Origin: Actinoplanes regularis
GTDB lineage: Bacteria > Actinomycetota > Actinomycetes > Mycobacteriales > Micromonosporaceae
DNA length: 64,000 nucleotides
NCBI RefSeq assembly: GCF_900188005.1
Contig: NZ_FZNR01000008.1
Coordinates: forward strand, 186,001-250,000
Direction of reading: 5' to 3'
A program made the position numbers and the translations under genes. Positions 7,798 to 15,304 of this stretch are shown here, in pieces. The notes under the pieces were generated by a model. The model made no database searches, was not told the DNA's origin, and worked only from the letters and a program-made list of their open reading frames with translations. The stretch's first letter is position 1, and every line of letters starts with the position of its first letter.

Positions 7798-10374
7798 ATG
7801 GTTCGTGTGGGGATGTCGCGCCGCAGGCGCCGGCTGGTGGCGGGAGCCACGATCGCGGCCGTCGTGGCGGGAGGAATGGCGGTGTCGGTCGGCACCGCCC
7901 TGTCCGCGGAACAGGACGCCGCGCCCGAACACAACCACGCGGGGCAACACGCCCTCGCCGCCGGCGCCGGCCAGGTGACCGTCGGGTCCAGCCGGATCGC
8001 CCTGAACCAGCCCGCCGAGCCCTACCTCGGCAAGTTCGTCCCGCCGGCGAACGCCCACGTCACCGGCGTGTATTCGGCCCTCGCGGCATGGCCGCTGGTC
8101 GGCATCCACATGGCGCTGCTGCCCAACGGCCACGTGGTCAGCTACGGGACGCCGCCCGGTGAGGCGAAGCAGGGCGGATTCTCCTACGACGACTGGGATC
8201 CGGCCGCGGGTGTCGGTACCGGTGCGCACCGCCAGGCGGCGTCCATGCACCAGTACGACGCGTTCTGCAACTCGCTGGAGCGGCTGCCCGACGGCCGGCT
8301 GCTGATGGTCGGCGGCAACTCCACCACAGCGACCATGGTCTACGACCCGGCGAACGGCCAGCAGACGATGGGCGCCCAGCTGAACCGGCAACGCTGGTAC
8401 ACCTCGGTGCTGCGCCTGCCCGACGACCGGATGCTGGTCCTCGGCGGCGGCGACTCCTACAACGTCGACGCGTTCCAGAAGCCGGACGACAACACCACCG
8501 TCGCCACCACCCCGGAGATCGGCACCGGCACCGGCGCGTGGACCCGGCTCACCGGCGCGGACAGCACGGTGGCGTTCGGCGCGCGGGACAACCGCTGGTG
8601 GTACCCGCGGGCGTACGTCGCACCCGACGGCAAGGTCTTCGGCGTCTCCTACGACCAGCTGTGGAAGCTCGACCCGGCCGGCACCGGCAAGGTCACCGCG
8701 CTGGGCAAGCTGCCCGTGCCGATCGGCGTCTCCGGCTCCTCGGTGATGTACGCGCCCGGCAAGCTCCTGTTCGCCGGCGGCGGCCAGTACAACAACGGGA
8801 GCAACCAGGTCGCCACCGACCAGGCCACCCTCGTCGACATCAACGGCGCGAACCCGGTGGTCGCCGCGACCAACCCGATGCGGCTCGCCCGCAACTGGCT
8901 CAACCTGACGGTGCTGCCCAACGGTGAGGTGCTGGCCAACGGGGGCACCCGGGTCGGCACCCAGTCGGGCGCGGCCAACTCCGCGTACGACTCGGAGATC
9001 TGGAATCCCGCCACGCGCAAGTGGCGCGACGCCGCCAAGGCGCAGCGGATCCGCAGCTACCACTCCACCGCGGTGCTGCTGCCCGGCGGCTCGGTGCTGA
9101 CCGCGGCCGGTGGGGTTCCGGGGCCGGAGGACAACTTCAACGCCGAGATCTTCTACCCGCCGTACCTGTTCACCAAGGGCACCGACGGCCGGGTGCGCTG
9201 GGCCAACCGGTCGCAGATCACCGCGATCAGCGGCGCGCTGACCTACGGCGGAACGGTGTCGCTCGAGCTCTCGGACAGCCGCAAGCTGGCCTCGGTGTCG
9301 CTGATCCGGGCCACCAGCGTCACCCACTCGTACAACACCGACCAGCGGCGCATACCGCTGGCGTTCAGCCAGAACGGCAAGACCATGTCGGTCTCGATGC
9401 CGTCCAGCGCGAACCAGCTGCCGCCCGGCTCGTACCTGCTGTCCGGAGTGGACACGAACGGCGTGCCGACCCCGGCCCAGATGGTCACGATCAAGCGGTC
9501 CGGCGCGGGCACGGTGACCGTCTACGCCAAGGACCAGACCGCCGCGGACTTCGCCGGCCCGAGCACCAAGGTGCGGTTCCCGGTCACCGACGGCTACCTC
9601 CGGGCGGGCGAGAAGATCCGCGTCGAGGCGAGCGACCCCAGCGGAGTGACCGACGTCCAGCTGCTGATCAACGGCACTCTGACCGACAGCGTCAAGGGTC
9701 TCGCGAGCGACGGCAGCGCCTCGCTGCGCTGGTCCGCCACCGCCCCGGAGGGCACGGCCACGATGACCGTCCGGGTCTACGACTCGCTGAACAACGTCAC
9801 GGAGACGACCCGGAAGGTGCTCGTCGACAACCAGGCGCCGGCCCTGACGACCAGCCCCGCGGCCGGCGCGTACGCCCGCGGCACCACGCTCACCGCCGGA
9901 GTCACCAAGGTCGTGGACGCCTCCGGCCTCGCCCAGCTGCGGGTCCAGATCGACAACGGCCGGGCCGTCGCGGTCACCGCCGCGCCGTGGACCGCACAGC
10001 TCGCCATCGGAAACCTCGCCGACGGGCGGCACACGATCACATTCCAGGGGCAGGACAAAGCGGGCAACCCCGCGGTGGTGCGCAAGACGGTGAACATCGA
10101 CAACCACAAGCCGACACTCCGGATCACCAGCGCGCCGAAGAACAACAGCACGCTGCGCGCCAAGGTGACGATCTCCGCCTCCGCCGCGGACAATCTCGGC
10201 GTCGACCGGGTCGAACTGCTGATCGACGGCAAGGTCGTGATGACCGACAGGACGGCCGCCTACCAGCTGGCCCTGGACCCGAAGAAGTACGGCAAGACCT
10301 TCACCATGCAACTTCGGGCGTACGACCGGGCCAGGAACGTCGTGTACAGCGAGAAGCGCACGTACCGGCGCTGA
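7798..10374 (+). CDS. GlxA-like copper radical oxidase with C-terminal Ig-like repeats and YRR module
   Basis: 858 aa. An Arg-rich n-region and signal segment (about 8-36) export it. A kelch-type propeller (about 65-470) keeps the galactose/glyoxal oxidase ligand set. The set comprises a Cys in QYDAFCNSLERLPDG, the Tyr in RQRWYTSVLRLP, Tyr-His in IRSYHSTAVLLPGG and the distal His in TSVTHSYN. A DUF1929-like domain follows (about 475-575), then Ig-like repeats and the terminal YRR module (KYGKTFTMQLRAYDRARN, RTYRR). It probably oxidises primary alcohols or aldehydes of surface glycans. ATG 7798 has AGGAG upstream. Streptomyces GlxA lacks such Ig repeats as far as I recall, so the tail looks like a local addition. 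Confidence 0.85.
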   Translation: MVRVGMSRRRRRLVAGATIAAVVAGGMAVSVGTALSAEQDAAPEHNHAGQHALAAGAGQVTVGSSRIALNQPAEPYLGKFVPPANAHVTGVYSALAAWPLVGIHMALLPNGHVVSYGTPPGEAKQGGFSYDDWDPAAGVGTGAHRQAASMHQYDAFCNSLERLPDGRLLMVGGNSTTATMVYDPANGQQTMGAQLNRQRWYTSVLRLPDDRMLVLGGGDSYNVDAFQKPDDNTTVATTPEIGTGTGAWTRLTGADSTVAFGARDNRWWYPRAYVAPDGKVFGVSYDQLWKLDPAGTGKVTALGKLPVPIGVSGSSVMYAPGKLLFAGGGQYNNGSNQVATDQATLVDINGANPVVAATNPMRLARNWLNLTVLPNGEVLANGGTRVGTQSGAANSAYDSEIWNPATRKWRDAAKAQRIRSYHSTAVLLPGGSVLTAAGGVPGPEDNFNAEIFYPPYLFTKGTDGRVRWANRSQITAISGALTYGGTVSLELSDSRKLASVSLIRATSVTHSYNTDQRRIPLAFSQNGKTMSVSMPSSANQLPPGSYLLSGVDTNGVPTPAQMVTIKRSGAGTVTVYAKDQTAADFAGPSTKVRFPVTDGYLRAGEKIRVEASDPSGVTDVQLLINGTLTDSVKGLASDGSASLRWSATAPEGTATMTVRVYDSLNNVTETTRKVLVDNQAPALTTSPAAGAYARGTTLTAGVTKVVDASGLAQLRVQIDNGRAVAVTAAPWTAQLAIGNLADGRHTITFQGQDKAGNPAVVRKTVNIDNHKPTLRITSAPKNNSTLRAKVTISASAADNLGVDRVELLIDGKVVMTDRTAAYQLALDPKKYGKTFTMQLRAYDRARNVVYSEKRTYRR

Positions 10375-10438
10375 ACCTCGGCGCCGTTCGACGGACGGCC
10401 CGGCATCCCGAATACGCCGTTGCACTCCCGCACAGCAC

Positions 10439-10472
10439 ACGGCCGGGCCTCCACACCAGGAGGCCCGGCCGT
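10439..10472 (+). terminator. Terminator after the oxidase gene
   Basis: 14-bp perfect stem (10439-10452/10459-10472) with loop ACACCA, followed by a short T-rich stretch. Confidence 0.75.
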
Positions 10473-10599
10473 TCACTTTCCAGGGGGCTGGGCTCCGCTT
10501 CCCGGAACAGTGGCCTCCACCTGCTGTTTTTCAGGAATATGCGGACTTTCGCCGGGATAATTTAGCCGGGTCTCGTCGACCAGAACGTGGAGGTTCGCC

Positions 10600-11166
10600 A
10601 TGACGACGACGCAGCAGGACCAAGACGTGATCGAGCTGCTCTGCGACCAGCACAACGAGATCAAGTCTTTGTTCGCCGAGGTGAGGAGCACCACGGGTGA
10701 GGATCGCAAGCACGCCTTCCATCAGCTCGTACGTCTGCTCGCCGTGCACGAGAGCGCGGAGGAGCTGATCGTGCACCCCGCCTCCCGGCACGACGCCAGC
10801 GACGCCGTGGTCGACGCGTGCCTGCACGAGGAGAACGAGGCGAAACGGGAGCTGACGAACCTGTACGCACTCGGCACCGACGCGCACGACTTCGACGAGG
10901 TGTTCGCCGCTTTCGAGCGGAAGGTGATCGCCCACGCCACACACGAGGAGCAGCAGGAGTTCCCCGTGTTGCGGCGCAATACCGACCCGGCGAAGCTGCG
11001 CCGAATGGCGGGCGCCGTGCGCGCCGCCGAGGCCGTCGCGCCGACCCGGCCGCACGCCGGAATGGGTGAGAGCGCGAAGACGATGGTGCTGGTCGGACCG
11101 CCGATGGCGATCTTCGACCGGACGCGCGACGCCGTCCGGGACTGGCACAGGAAAGCGAACCGGTAG
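10600..11166 (+). CDS. Hemerythrin domain protein
   Basis: 188 aa, cytosolic. The N-terminal 4-helix bundle has the iron-ligand pattern His in LLCDQHNEIKSLF, His/Glu in LAVHESAEELIVHP, a His in CLHEENEAK and HATHEEQQEFPVLR. It likely binds a di-iron centre for oxygen, NO or peroxide sensing or protection. The C-terminal 50 residues are a loose tail. GTGGAGG precedes the ATG. It is flanked by terminators and so is probably a single-gene unit. Confidence 0.88.
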   Translation: MTTTQQDQDVIELLCDQHNEIKSLFAEVRSTTGEDRKHAFHQLVRLLAVHESAEELIVHPASRHDASDAVVDACLHEENEAKRELTNLYALGTDAHDFDEVFAAFERKVIAHATHEEQQEFPVLRRNTDPAKLRRMAGAVRAAEAVAPTRPHAGMGESAKTMVLVGPPMAIFDRTRDAVRDWHRKANR

Positions 11167-11173
11167 AGCGGAA

Positions 11174-11200
11174 CGGCGGCCCGGATCCCCCGGGCCGCCG
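11174..11200. terminator. Bidirectional terminator
   Basis: 11-bp perfect stem (11174-11184/11190-11200) between the hemerythrin gene and the oppositely oriented permease fragment. Confidence 0.7.
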
Positions 11201-11217
11201 TGCCCAGGTGCTCCCGC

Positions 11218-11571
11218 CTATCCGGTGCGCAGCGCCACGGTGGGCGGCATCCGGGATGCGCGCACGGCCGGCATCAGGCCGACGAAAGCACCGATCAGGA
11301 CGGCAGAGACGATTCCGCCCGACCACGCCGCAACCGGGATCACGACGGTCCAATTCTTCGAGCCGGCGTAGACGACCGTCGCCGCGGCCCCGGCCAGCAC
11401 GCCGAGGACGGCGAGCAGGATCGACTCGGCGAGGAACTGTGTCCGGATCCGGCTCCGCGTCGCACCGAGGGCACGGCGCAGGCCGATCTCGGAGCGGCGC
11501 TCCAGCACCGAGATGATCATGATGTTGGCGACGCCGACCGCTCCGACAATCAGCGCCACCGCCTGAGCCCG
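11218..11571 (-). pseudogene. C-terminal fragment of a MacB/FtsX-type ABC permease
   Basis: The readable frame ends in about 118 residues typical of the MacB/FtsX C-terminal membrane domain: VGVANIMIISVLERRSEIGL, RALGATRSRI, QFLAESILLAVLGV, GLMPAVRASRMPPTVALRTG. The N-terminal domain and the partner ATPase are absent. Upstream the frame degenerates into Arg-rich sequence. The remnant stops just before the structured leader of the next gene. Confidence 0.75.
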
Positions 11572-11700
11572 AGGAAGAGGCTGCCGAAGGCCCCCGCAGC
11601 AGCGGCGCGGGCGGTGAGCGCGTCGCTGACAGGTGGACAACTGACGGTGGCCCGTCCGACATTGATTTCCTTACACCCACGTTTTCCGAGGTCAGCGCCG

Positions 11701-11805
11701 GTCAGATCGATCTGACACGATCAACGGGGTACCGAACAGCAGGTCTCTTCTCGCAAGGTGATGGCCGTCCCGAACGGCAATCCAACTCTGCAAGGAGGAC
11801 CGGCC
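11701..11805 (+). promoter_or_regulatory. Conserved structured 5' leader (candidate cis-regulatory RNA), copy B
   Basis: Second copy of the leader at 5660. It begins with the 16-bp palindrome GTCAGATCGATCTGAC (11701-11716). The stretch 11746-11755 can pair with 11789-11798, burying the AAGGAGG ribosome site (11792-11798). ATGGCCG (11761-11767) pairs with CGGCCAT (11801-11807), which includes the first two bases of the start codon. The equivalent helices in copy A have other bases, which is covariation. Confidence 0.6.
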
Positions 11806-12630
11806 ATGCACCGTTCCTGGCTTACCGCGGGCTTGGCCACGCTCTGCCTCACGGTCGGCGTTCCGAACCCGGCGAACGCGACGTCCTCGGTCTCCGTAGA
11901 CATGGAGGCCACCGTCCTGGCGGCCCAGATCGACCCCCGGCGCGCCGACAGCACCCTGACCCCGGGCGCGAAGACCTCGGTCCTCGCCGTCGAGCAGGCC
12001 CTCGACGCCAAGGATCTGCTCGACCCGCGCTGGGTCGACGGCTACTTCGGCACCGAGACCGTCGCGGCGTACGCGGCCTACCAGCGCTCGCTCGGCTACA
12101 CCGGCCTGGACGCCAACGGGCTGCCCGGCACGGCATCGCTGACCAAACTCGGACAGGACCGGTACACGGTCACCCACACGATCAGCGTCGGCACGACGGT
12201 GCAGCGCGACGGGTACGTCGTCAACGCCCGTACCCAGGCGATGCTCGCCGAGGCCCAGCGGCTGCTCGGTTACCAGCTGGTCCTCGAGCAGGGTTCCTAC
12301 AACCCCGGCGGCGACCCGACCTCGGCCGGCACGCACGACGGCGGCGGCGTCGTCGACATCTCGGTCACCGGGATGAACGCCACCAAGCGCACCGCGGTCG
12401 CCAGAGCGCTACGCCGGGTCGGCTTCGCCGCTTGGGTCCGTGACCCGAGCCAGGGTGACTGGCCGTGGCACATCCACGCCGCGGCGATCAACGACACCGA
12501 CCTGTCCAGCCAGGCACAACACCAGATCGGCGACTACTACCTCGGCCTCAACGGCCTGGCCGGCCGCGGCCCGGACGACGGGCCGAAGGTCTCGATCCAG
12601 ACCTGGGAGCAGTACCAGCGCGGGCAGTGA
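11806..12630 (+). CDS. Secreted peptidoglycan-binding / M15-type D,D-carboxypeptidase-like protein
   Basis: 274 aa. Signal peptide about 1-25 (NPANAT). Residues about 45-115 look like a helical peptidoglycan-binding domain (DGYFGTETVAAYAAYQRSLGYTG). The C-terminal part resembles zinc M15 peptidases, with metal-ligand candidates in GTHDGGGVVDIS (His, Asp) and PWHIHAAA (His). It likely trims stem peptides outside the membrane. AAGGAGG lies 7 bases before ATG. It is preceded by leader copy B and followed 53 bp later by another cell-wall hydrolase gene. Confidence 0.8.
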   Translation: MHRSWLTAGLATLCLTVGVPNPANATSSVSVDMEATVLAAQIDPRRADSTLTPGAKTSVLAVEQALDAKDLLDPRWVDGYFGTETVAAYAAYQRSLGYTGLDANGLPGTASLTKLGQDRYTVTHTISVGTTVQRDGYVVNARTQAMLAEAQRLLGYQLVLEQGSYNPGGDPTSAGTHDGGGVVDISVTGMNATKRTAVARALRRVGFAAWVRDPSQGDWPWHIHAAAINDTDLSSQAQHQIGDYYLGLNGLAGRGPDDGPKVSIQTWEQYQRGQ

Positions 12631-12683
12631 CCCGCACCCCGAACCACCCCTCGATCACCGACCGGTCTTCACGAGAGGACACC

Positions 12684-13568
12684 ATGAACATCCGTAAGAG
12701 CCTGGCCGTCGCCGGCGCCGCTCTCGCCGTCGCCACCTCCGCCCTGAGCTTCGCCGCGCCGGCGTCGGCCGCGGCCCGGGACGGGGTCTGCGACAGCGGC
12801 GAGTTCTGCCTCTACTACAACAGCGACAACGAGGGATCGATCTCGGACTTCACCGGCTCGATCGATGACTACGGCGCCGAGCAGCCGTCGTGCTACGACT
12901 TCAAGGGAGCCGGCAGCGGCAAGGGCCTGTGCGTCAAGAACGAGGCGGCCTCGGTCTGGAACCGGAGCGACGAGACCGTCCGGGTCTACTTCAACAGCAA
13001 CTTCGCCGGTTCGTACCAGGACTTCGCGGCCGGCGCGAAGGGCAACCTGAACTCCACGCTGAAGAACAACAACGCCTCGCACCAGTTCTCGCCGTCCTCG
13101 CGCACGAATCTTTCGTACGCGCTGTACCAGACCAGCGGCGGCTCGGTCACCTGCGGTTTCGACGGTTACACGACCACGCCCGGCCGGCACGAGGGCATCG
13201 ACATCGCCCGCAGCGTCGGCTCGGACGTGCACGCCCTGGTGGCCGGAACGGTCACCTACGTCGCGCAGGGGAGCACCGGTAGCGGTGGGCTGTCCACCAT
13301 CGCCGTCTACAACTCCTCGCTGAACAAGACGGTGATCTACCTGCACACCGCGCCGAGGTCCGGCGTGAGCGTGGGCGACTCCATCAGCCGGGGCCAGATC
13401 ATCGCCGACGAGTCGTGGCACGGGGTCTCCTCCAGCTCCGCCGCGCACACCCACGTCGAGGTCCGCAACGGTCGCCAGACCCACGCGTCCCTCAGTGTCA
13501 ACGACCCCACCCTGGACAACCCGGACCCGACCTCGTTCTGGAACTCCCAGGGCTACAACGAGAAGTAG
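12684..13568 (+). CDS. Secreted I36-module / M23 metallopeptidase
   Basis: 294 aa. Signal peptide about 1-31 (PASAAA), inhibitor-I36-type module about 33-132, then an M23 (lysostaphin-like) peptidase at about 145-275. The zinc ligands appear in GRHEGIDIA and HTHVEV, plus YLHTAP. Predicted endopeptidase on peptidoglycan cross-bridges. It begins 53 bp after the M15-type gene with its own GAGAGGA ribosome site and probably belongs to the same transcript. The I36 part matches the two modules at 5.8-7.0 kb while the catalytic part is unrelated to theirs. Confidence 0.87.
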   Translation: MNIRKSLAVAGAALAVATSALSFAAPASAAARDGVCDSGEFCLYYNSDNEGSISDFTGSIDDYGAEQPSCYDFKGAGSGKGLCVKNEAASVWNRSDETVRVYFNSNFAGSYQDFAAGAKGNLNSTLKNNNASHQFSPSSRTNLSYALYQTSGGSVTCGFDGYTTTPGRHEGIDIARSVGSDVHALVAGTVTYVAQGSTGSGGLSTIAVYNSSLNKTVIYLHTAPRSGVSVGDSISRGQIIADESWHGVSSSSAAHTHVEVRNGRQTHASLSVNDPTLDNPDPTSFWNSQGYNEK

Positions 13569-13583
13569 AACGTTTCCGGCTGT

Positions 13584-13620
13584 CGGGCATGATCGGCTCT
13601 CCAAGAGCCGATCATGCCCG
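13584..13620 (+). terminator. Terminator after the M23 gene
   Basis: 17-bp perfect stem (13584-13600/13604-13620) with a 3-nt loop. Confidence 0.75.
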
Positions 13621-13814
13621 CTCCGCTGTGCCCGGATTTCGACAGCGAATCAACCGAACGGCATGTGAACGGGTTTTCGGATGACCCCTGGCGAGCGATT
13701 TCAGAAAGAGCCGAATCCACATACGGTTCTTTCCTATCCAACGAGACACGTCCCCCGGCGGACTCGCTCACAAGGAGCTTCGTCATCGCTACCACAGGTG
13801 AACATCCCCCGTTC

Positions 13815-14975
13815 ATGGAGTGGGCGTTCACGGACAGCGGCACGATCCCCGCGCAGCGCCTGCCAGGCGACGGAACGCGACGGATCGGCGCCGTCCACTA
13901 CGGCATCCGGATCATCGCCCTGGTTCCGGCCTACAACGAGGGCGACGCCATCACCGCCACCATCCGGTCGCTCCGGATGCAGACCCGCCGCCCCGACCAC
14001 ATCGTCGTCGTGCCGAACAACTGCACCGACCACACCGCCGAGGCCGCCCACGCCGCCGGCGCCCACGTCATGCCGTACCCCGGCCGCAACCCCGACAAGA
14101 AGGCCGGGGCCATCAACTTCGCGCTCGACCAGCTCGAACCGCATCTGGGCAACCCGTGGCACTGGGCCGTCCTCATCATGGACGCGGACACCACCCTCGA
14201 CCCTGACTTCCTCGCCATCGCCGAGCGCAACCTGATCTCCGGGGTGGGCGGGGTCGGTGGCACCTTCGCCGGCCGCGAGTGCACGAGCGTGCTGGGCTAC
14301 CTCCAGCGGATGGAGTACCACCGCTACGCCCAGGTCTCCGGCCGGATGGCCCACCGGGCGTTCGTGCTCACCGGCACCGGCACCCTGTTCTCCTACGGTG
14401 CGCTGCTCGACGTGCGACGCCAGCGCCGGTCCGGCACGCTGCTGCCGGCGGGGCGGTCGTTCTACGACACGCACAGCCTCACCGAGGACAACGAGCTGAC
14501 CTTCGCCCTCCAGTCCTGCGGCTACCGGGTGCTGTCCCCGCCCGGCATGTGGGCCACCACCGACGTGATGGAGGCGGTGCCCAAGCTGGTGGCCCAGCGC
14601 GAGCGGTGGTATCTGGGCGCGCTGCGCAACATCGCCCAGTACGGCCGCCAGATGCCGTTCCACATGCGCTGGACGTACTGGCGGCAGCAGACCGGCCTGT
14701 TCCTCTCCGCGGTGGTCGCCGTCGCCTACCTGATCGGGCTGACGACGTCCCTGCTGTGGCTGGGCGACCTGACCTTCCGCTGGTACTGGACCCTGCCGTC
14801 GGTGCTCCTGCTGGGCGAGCGGGTGTGGAGCGTTTGGGCCATGGGCTGGCGGGCCCGCCTCTACGCCGCCCTGTTCGTGCCCGAGCAGGCGTACACCCTC
14901 CTGCTGACTTTCATCTACGTCAAGGCGCTGCTCAAGTTCGTACGCGGCGACAAAGGGTCCTGGGTCGAAAGCTGA
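13815..14975 (+). CDS. Glycosyltransferase family 2, processive-synthase type
   Basis: 386 aa from ATG 13815. The cytosolic GT-A domain has VPAYNEGDA, the metal-binding DADTT, acceptor-site TEDNELT and QRERW, the Q/RxxRW motif of processive synthases. About four hydrophobic segments follow (about 300-375). It probably polymerises a surface polysaccharide or long-chain glycan. Start choice is uncertain: the frame is open back to 13614 and AAGGAG at about 13769 lacks a standard start codon at the right distance. The 77-aa gene behind it is probably co-transcribed. The GlxA-like oxidase lies 3.4 kb upstream, recalling Streptomyces cslA-glxA. Confidence 0.8.
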   Translation: MEWAFTDSGTIPAQRLPGDGTRRIGAVHYGIRIIALVPAYNEGDAITATIRSLRMQTRRPDHIVVVPNNCTDHTAEAAHAAGAHVMPYPGRNPDKKAGAINFALDQLEPHLGNPWHWAVLIMDADTTLDPDFLAIAERNLISGVGGVGGTFAGRECTSVLGYLQRMEYHRYAQVSGRMAHRAFVLTGTGTLFSYGALLDVRRQRRSGTLLPAGRSFYDTHSLTEDNELTFALQSCGYRVLSPPGMWATTDVMEAVPKLVAQRERWYLGALRNIAQYGRQMPFHMRWTYWRQQTGLFLSAVVAVAYLIGLTTSLLWLGDLTFRWYWTLPSVLLLGERVWSVWAMGWRARLYAALFVPEQAYTLLLTFIYVKALLKFVRGDKGSWVES

Positions 14976-15004
14976 CCACACCAGAGCGAAAAGGAATTGA
15001 ACTC

Positions 15005-15238
15005 GTGTACCAGGGAATGCTGCCCAAGACGGGCATCAGCTTGACGATGGCCGGCATGACGCTGTCCGTCCTGAACGTGATCTGGGTCGGCGTGGCGCTC
15101 GCCGTCATCGGCGGCATGCTGATCACACTGTCGAAATTCGGCCCGCGGATCGCCCTCGAGCCGCTTCCGGTGGGTGTCCGGGGCAGCCGCTTCCGCCTGA
15201 CGGTCAACGGCGAGCCGGCCTTCAAACGCTCCCGCTAG
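15005..15238 (+). CDS. Small LPKTG-containing membrane protein
   Basis: 77 aa, GTG start with AAAGGA upstream and 29 bp behind the GT2 gene. It begins VYQGMLPKTG, then two hydrophobic stretches (about 13-25, 27-43), then a basic, polar tail. LPKTG followed by a membrane span resembles a sortase signal, but it sits at the N-terminus of a tiny protein, so sortase processing is doubtful. It may assist or anchor the synthase in the membrane. Confidence 0.6.
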   Translation: MYQGMLPKTGISLTMAGMTLSVLNVIWVGVALAVIGGMLITLSKFGPRIALEPLPVGVRGSRFRLTVNGEPAFKRSR

Positions 15239-15256
15239 GAACACCACACACGACGA

Positions 15257-15289
15257 CGGCCCGGCCCCCGCCGTGCGGAAGCCGGGCCG
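15257..15289. terminator. Terminator between convergent genes
   Basis: 9-bp perfect outer stem (15257-15265/15281-15289) between the stop codons of the LPKTG gene and the opposing Ig-repeat gene. Confidence 0.65.
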
Positions 15290-15304
15290 ATCTCGCGGTT
15301 CAGG

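Noticed and set aside
7708..10476. 922-codon open frame on the minus strand opposite the oxidase gene, and similar long frames opposite other genes (975-2399, 16391-17704, 22572-24533, 57417-58934)
   Set aside because: They mirror real genes in high-GC DNA, are Arg/Gly/Val-rich, and have no domain, ribosome site or codon bias of their own.
13614..13814. N-terminal extension of the GT2 protein
   Set aside because: The extra 67 residues begin inside the upstream terminator hairpin and have no family match, so the start was moved to ATG 13815.
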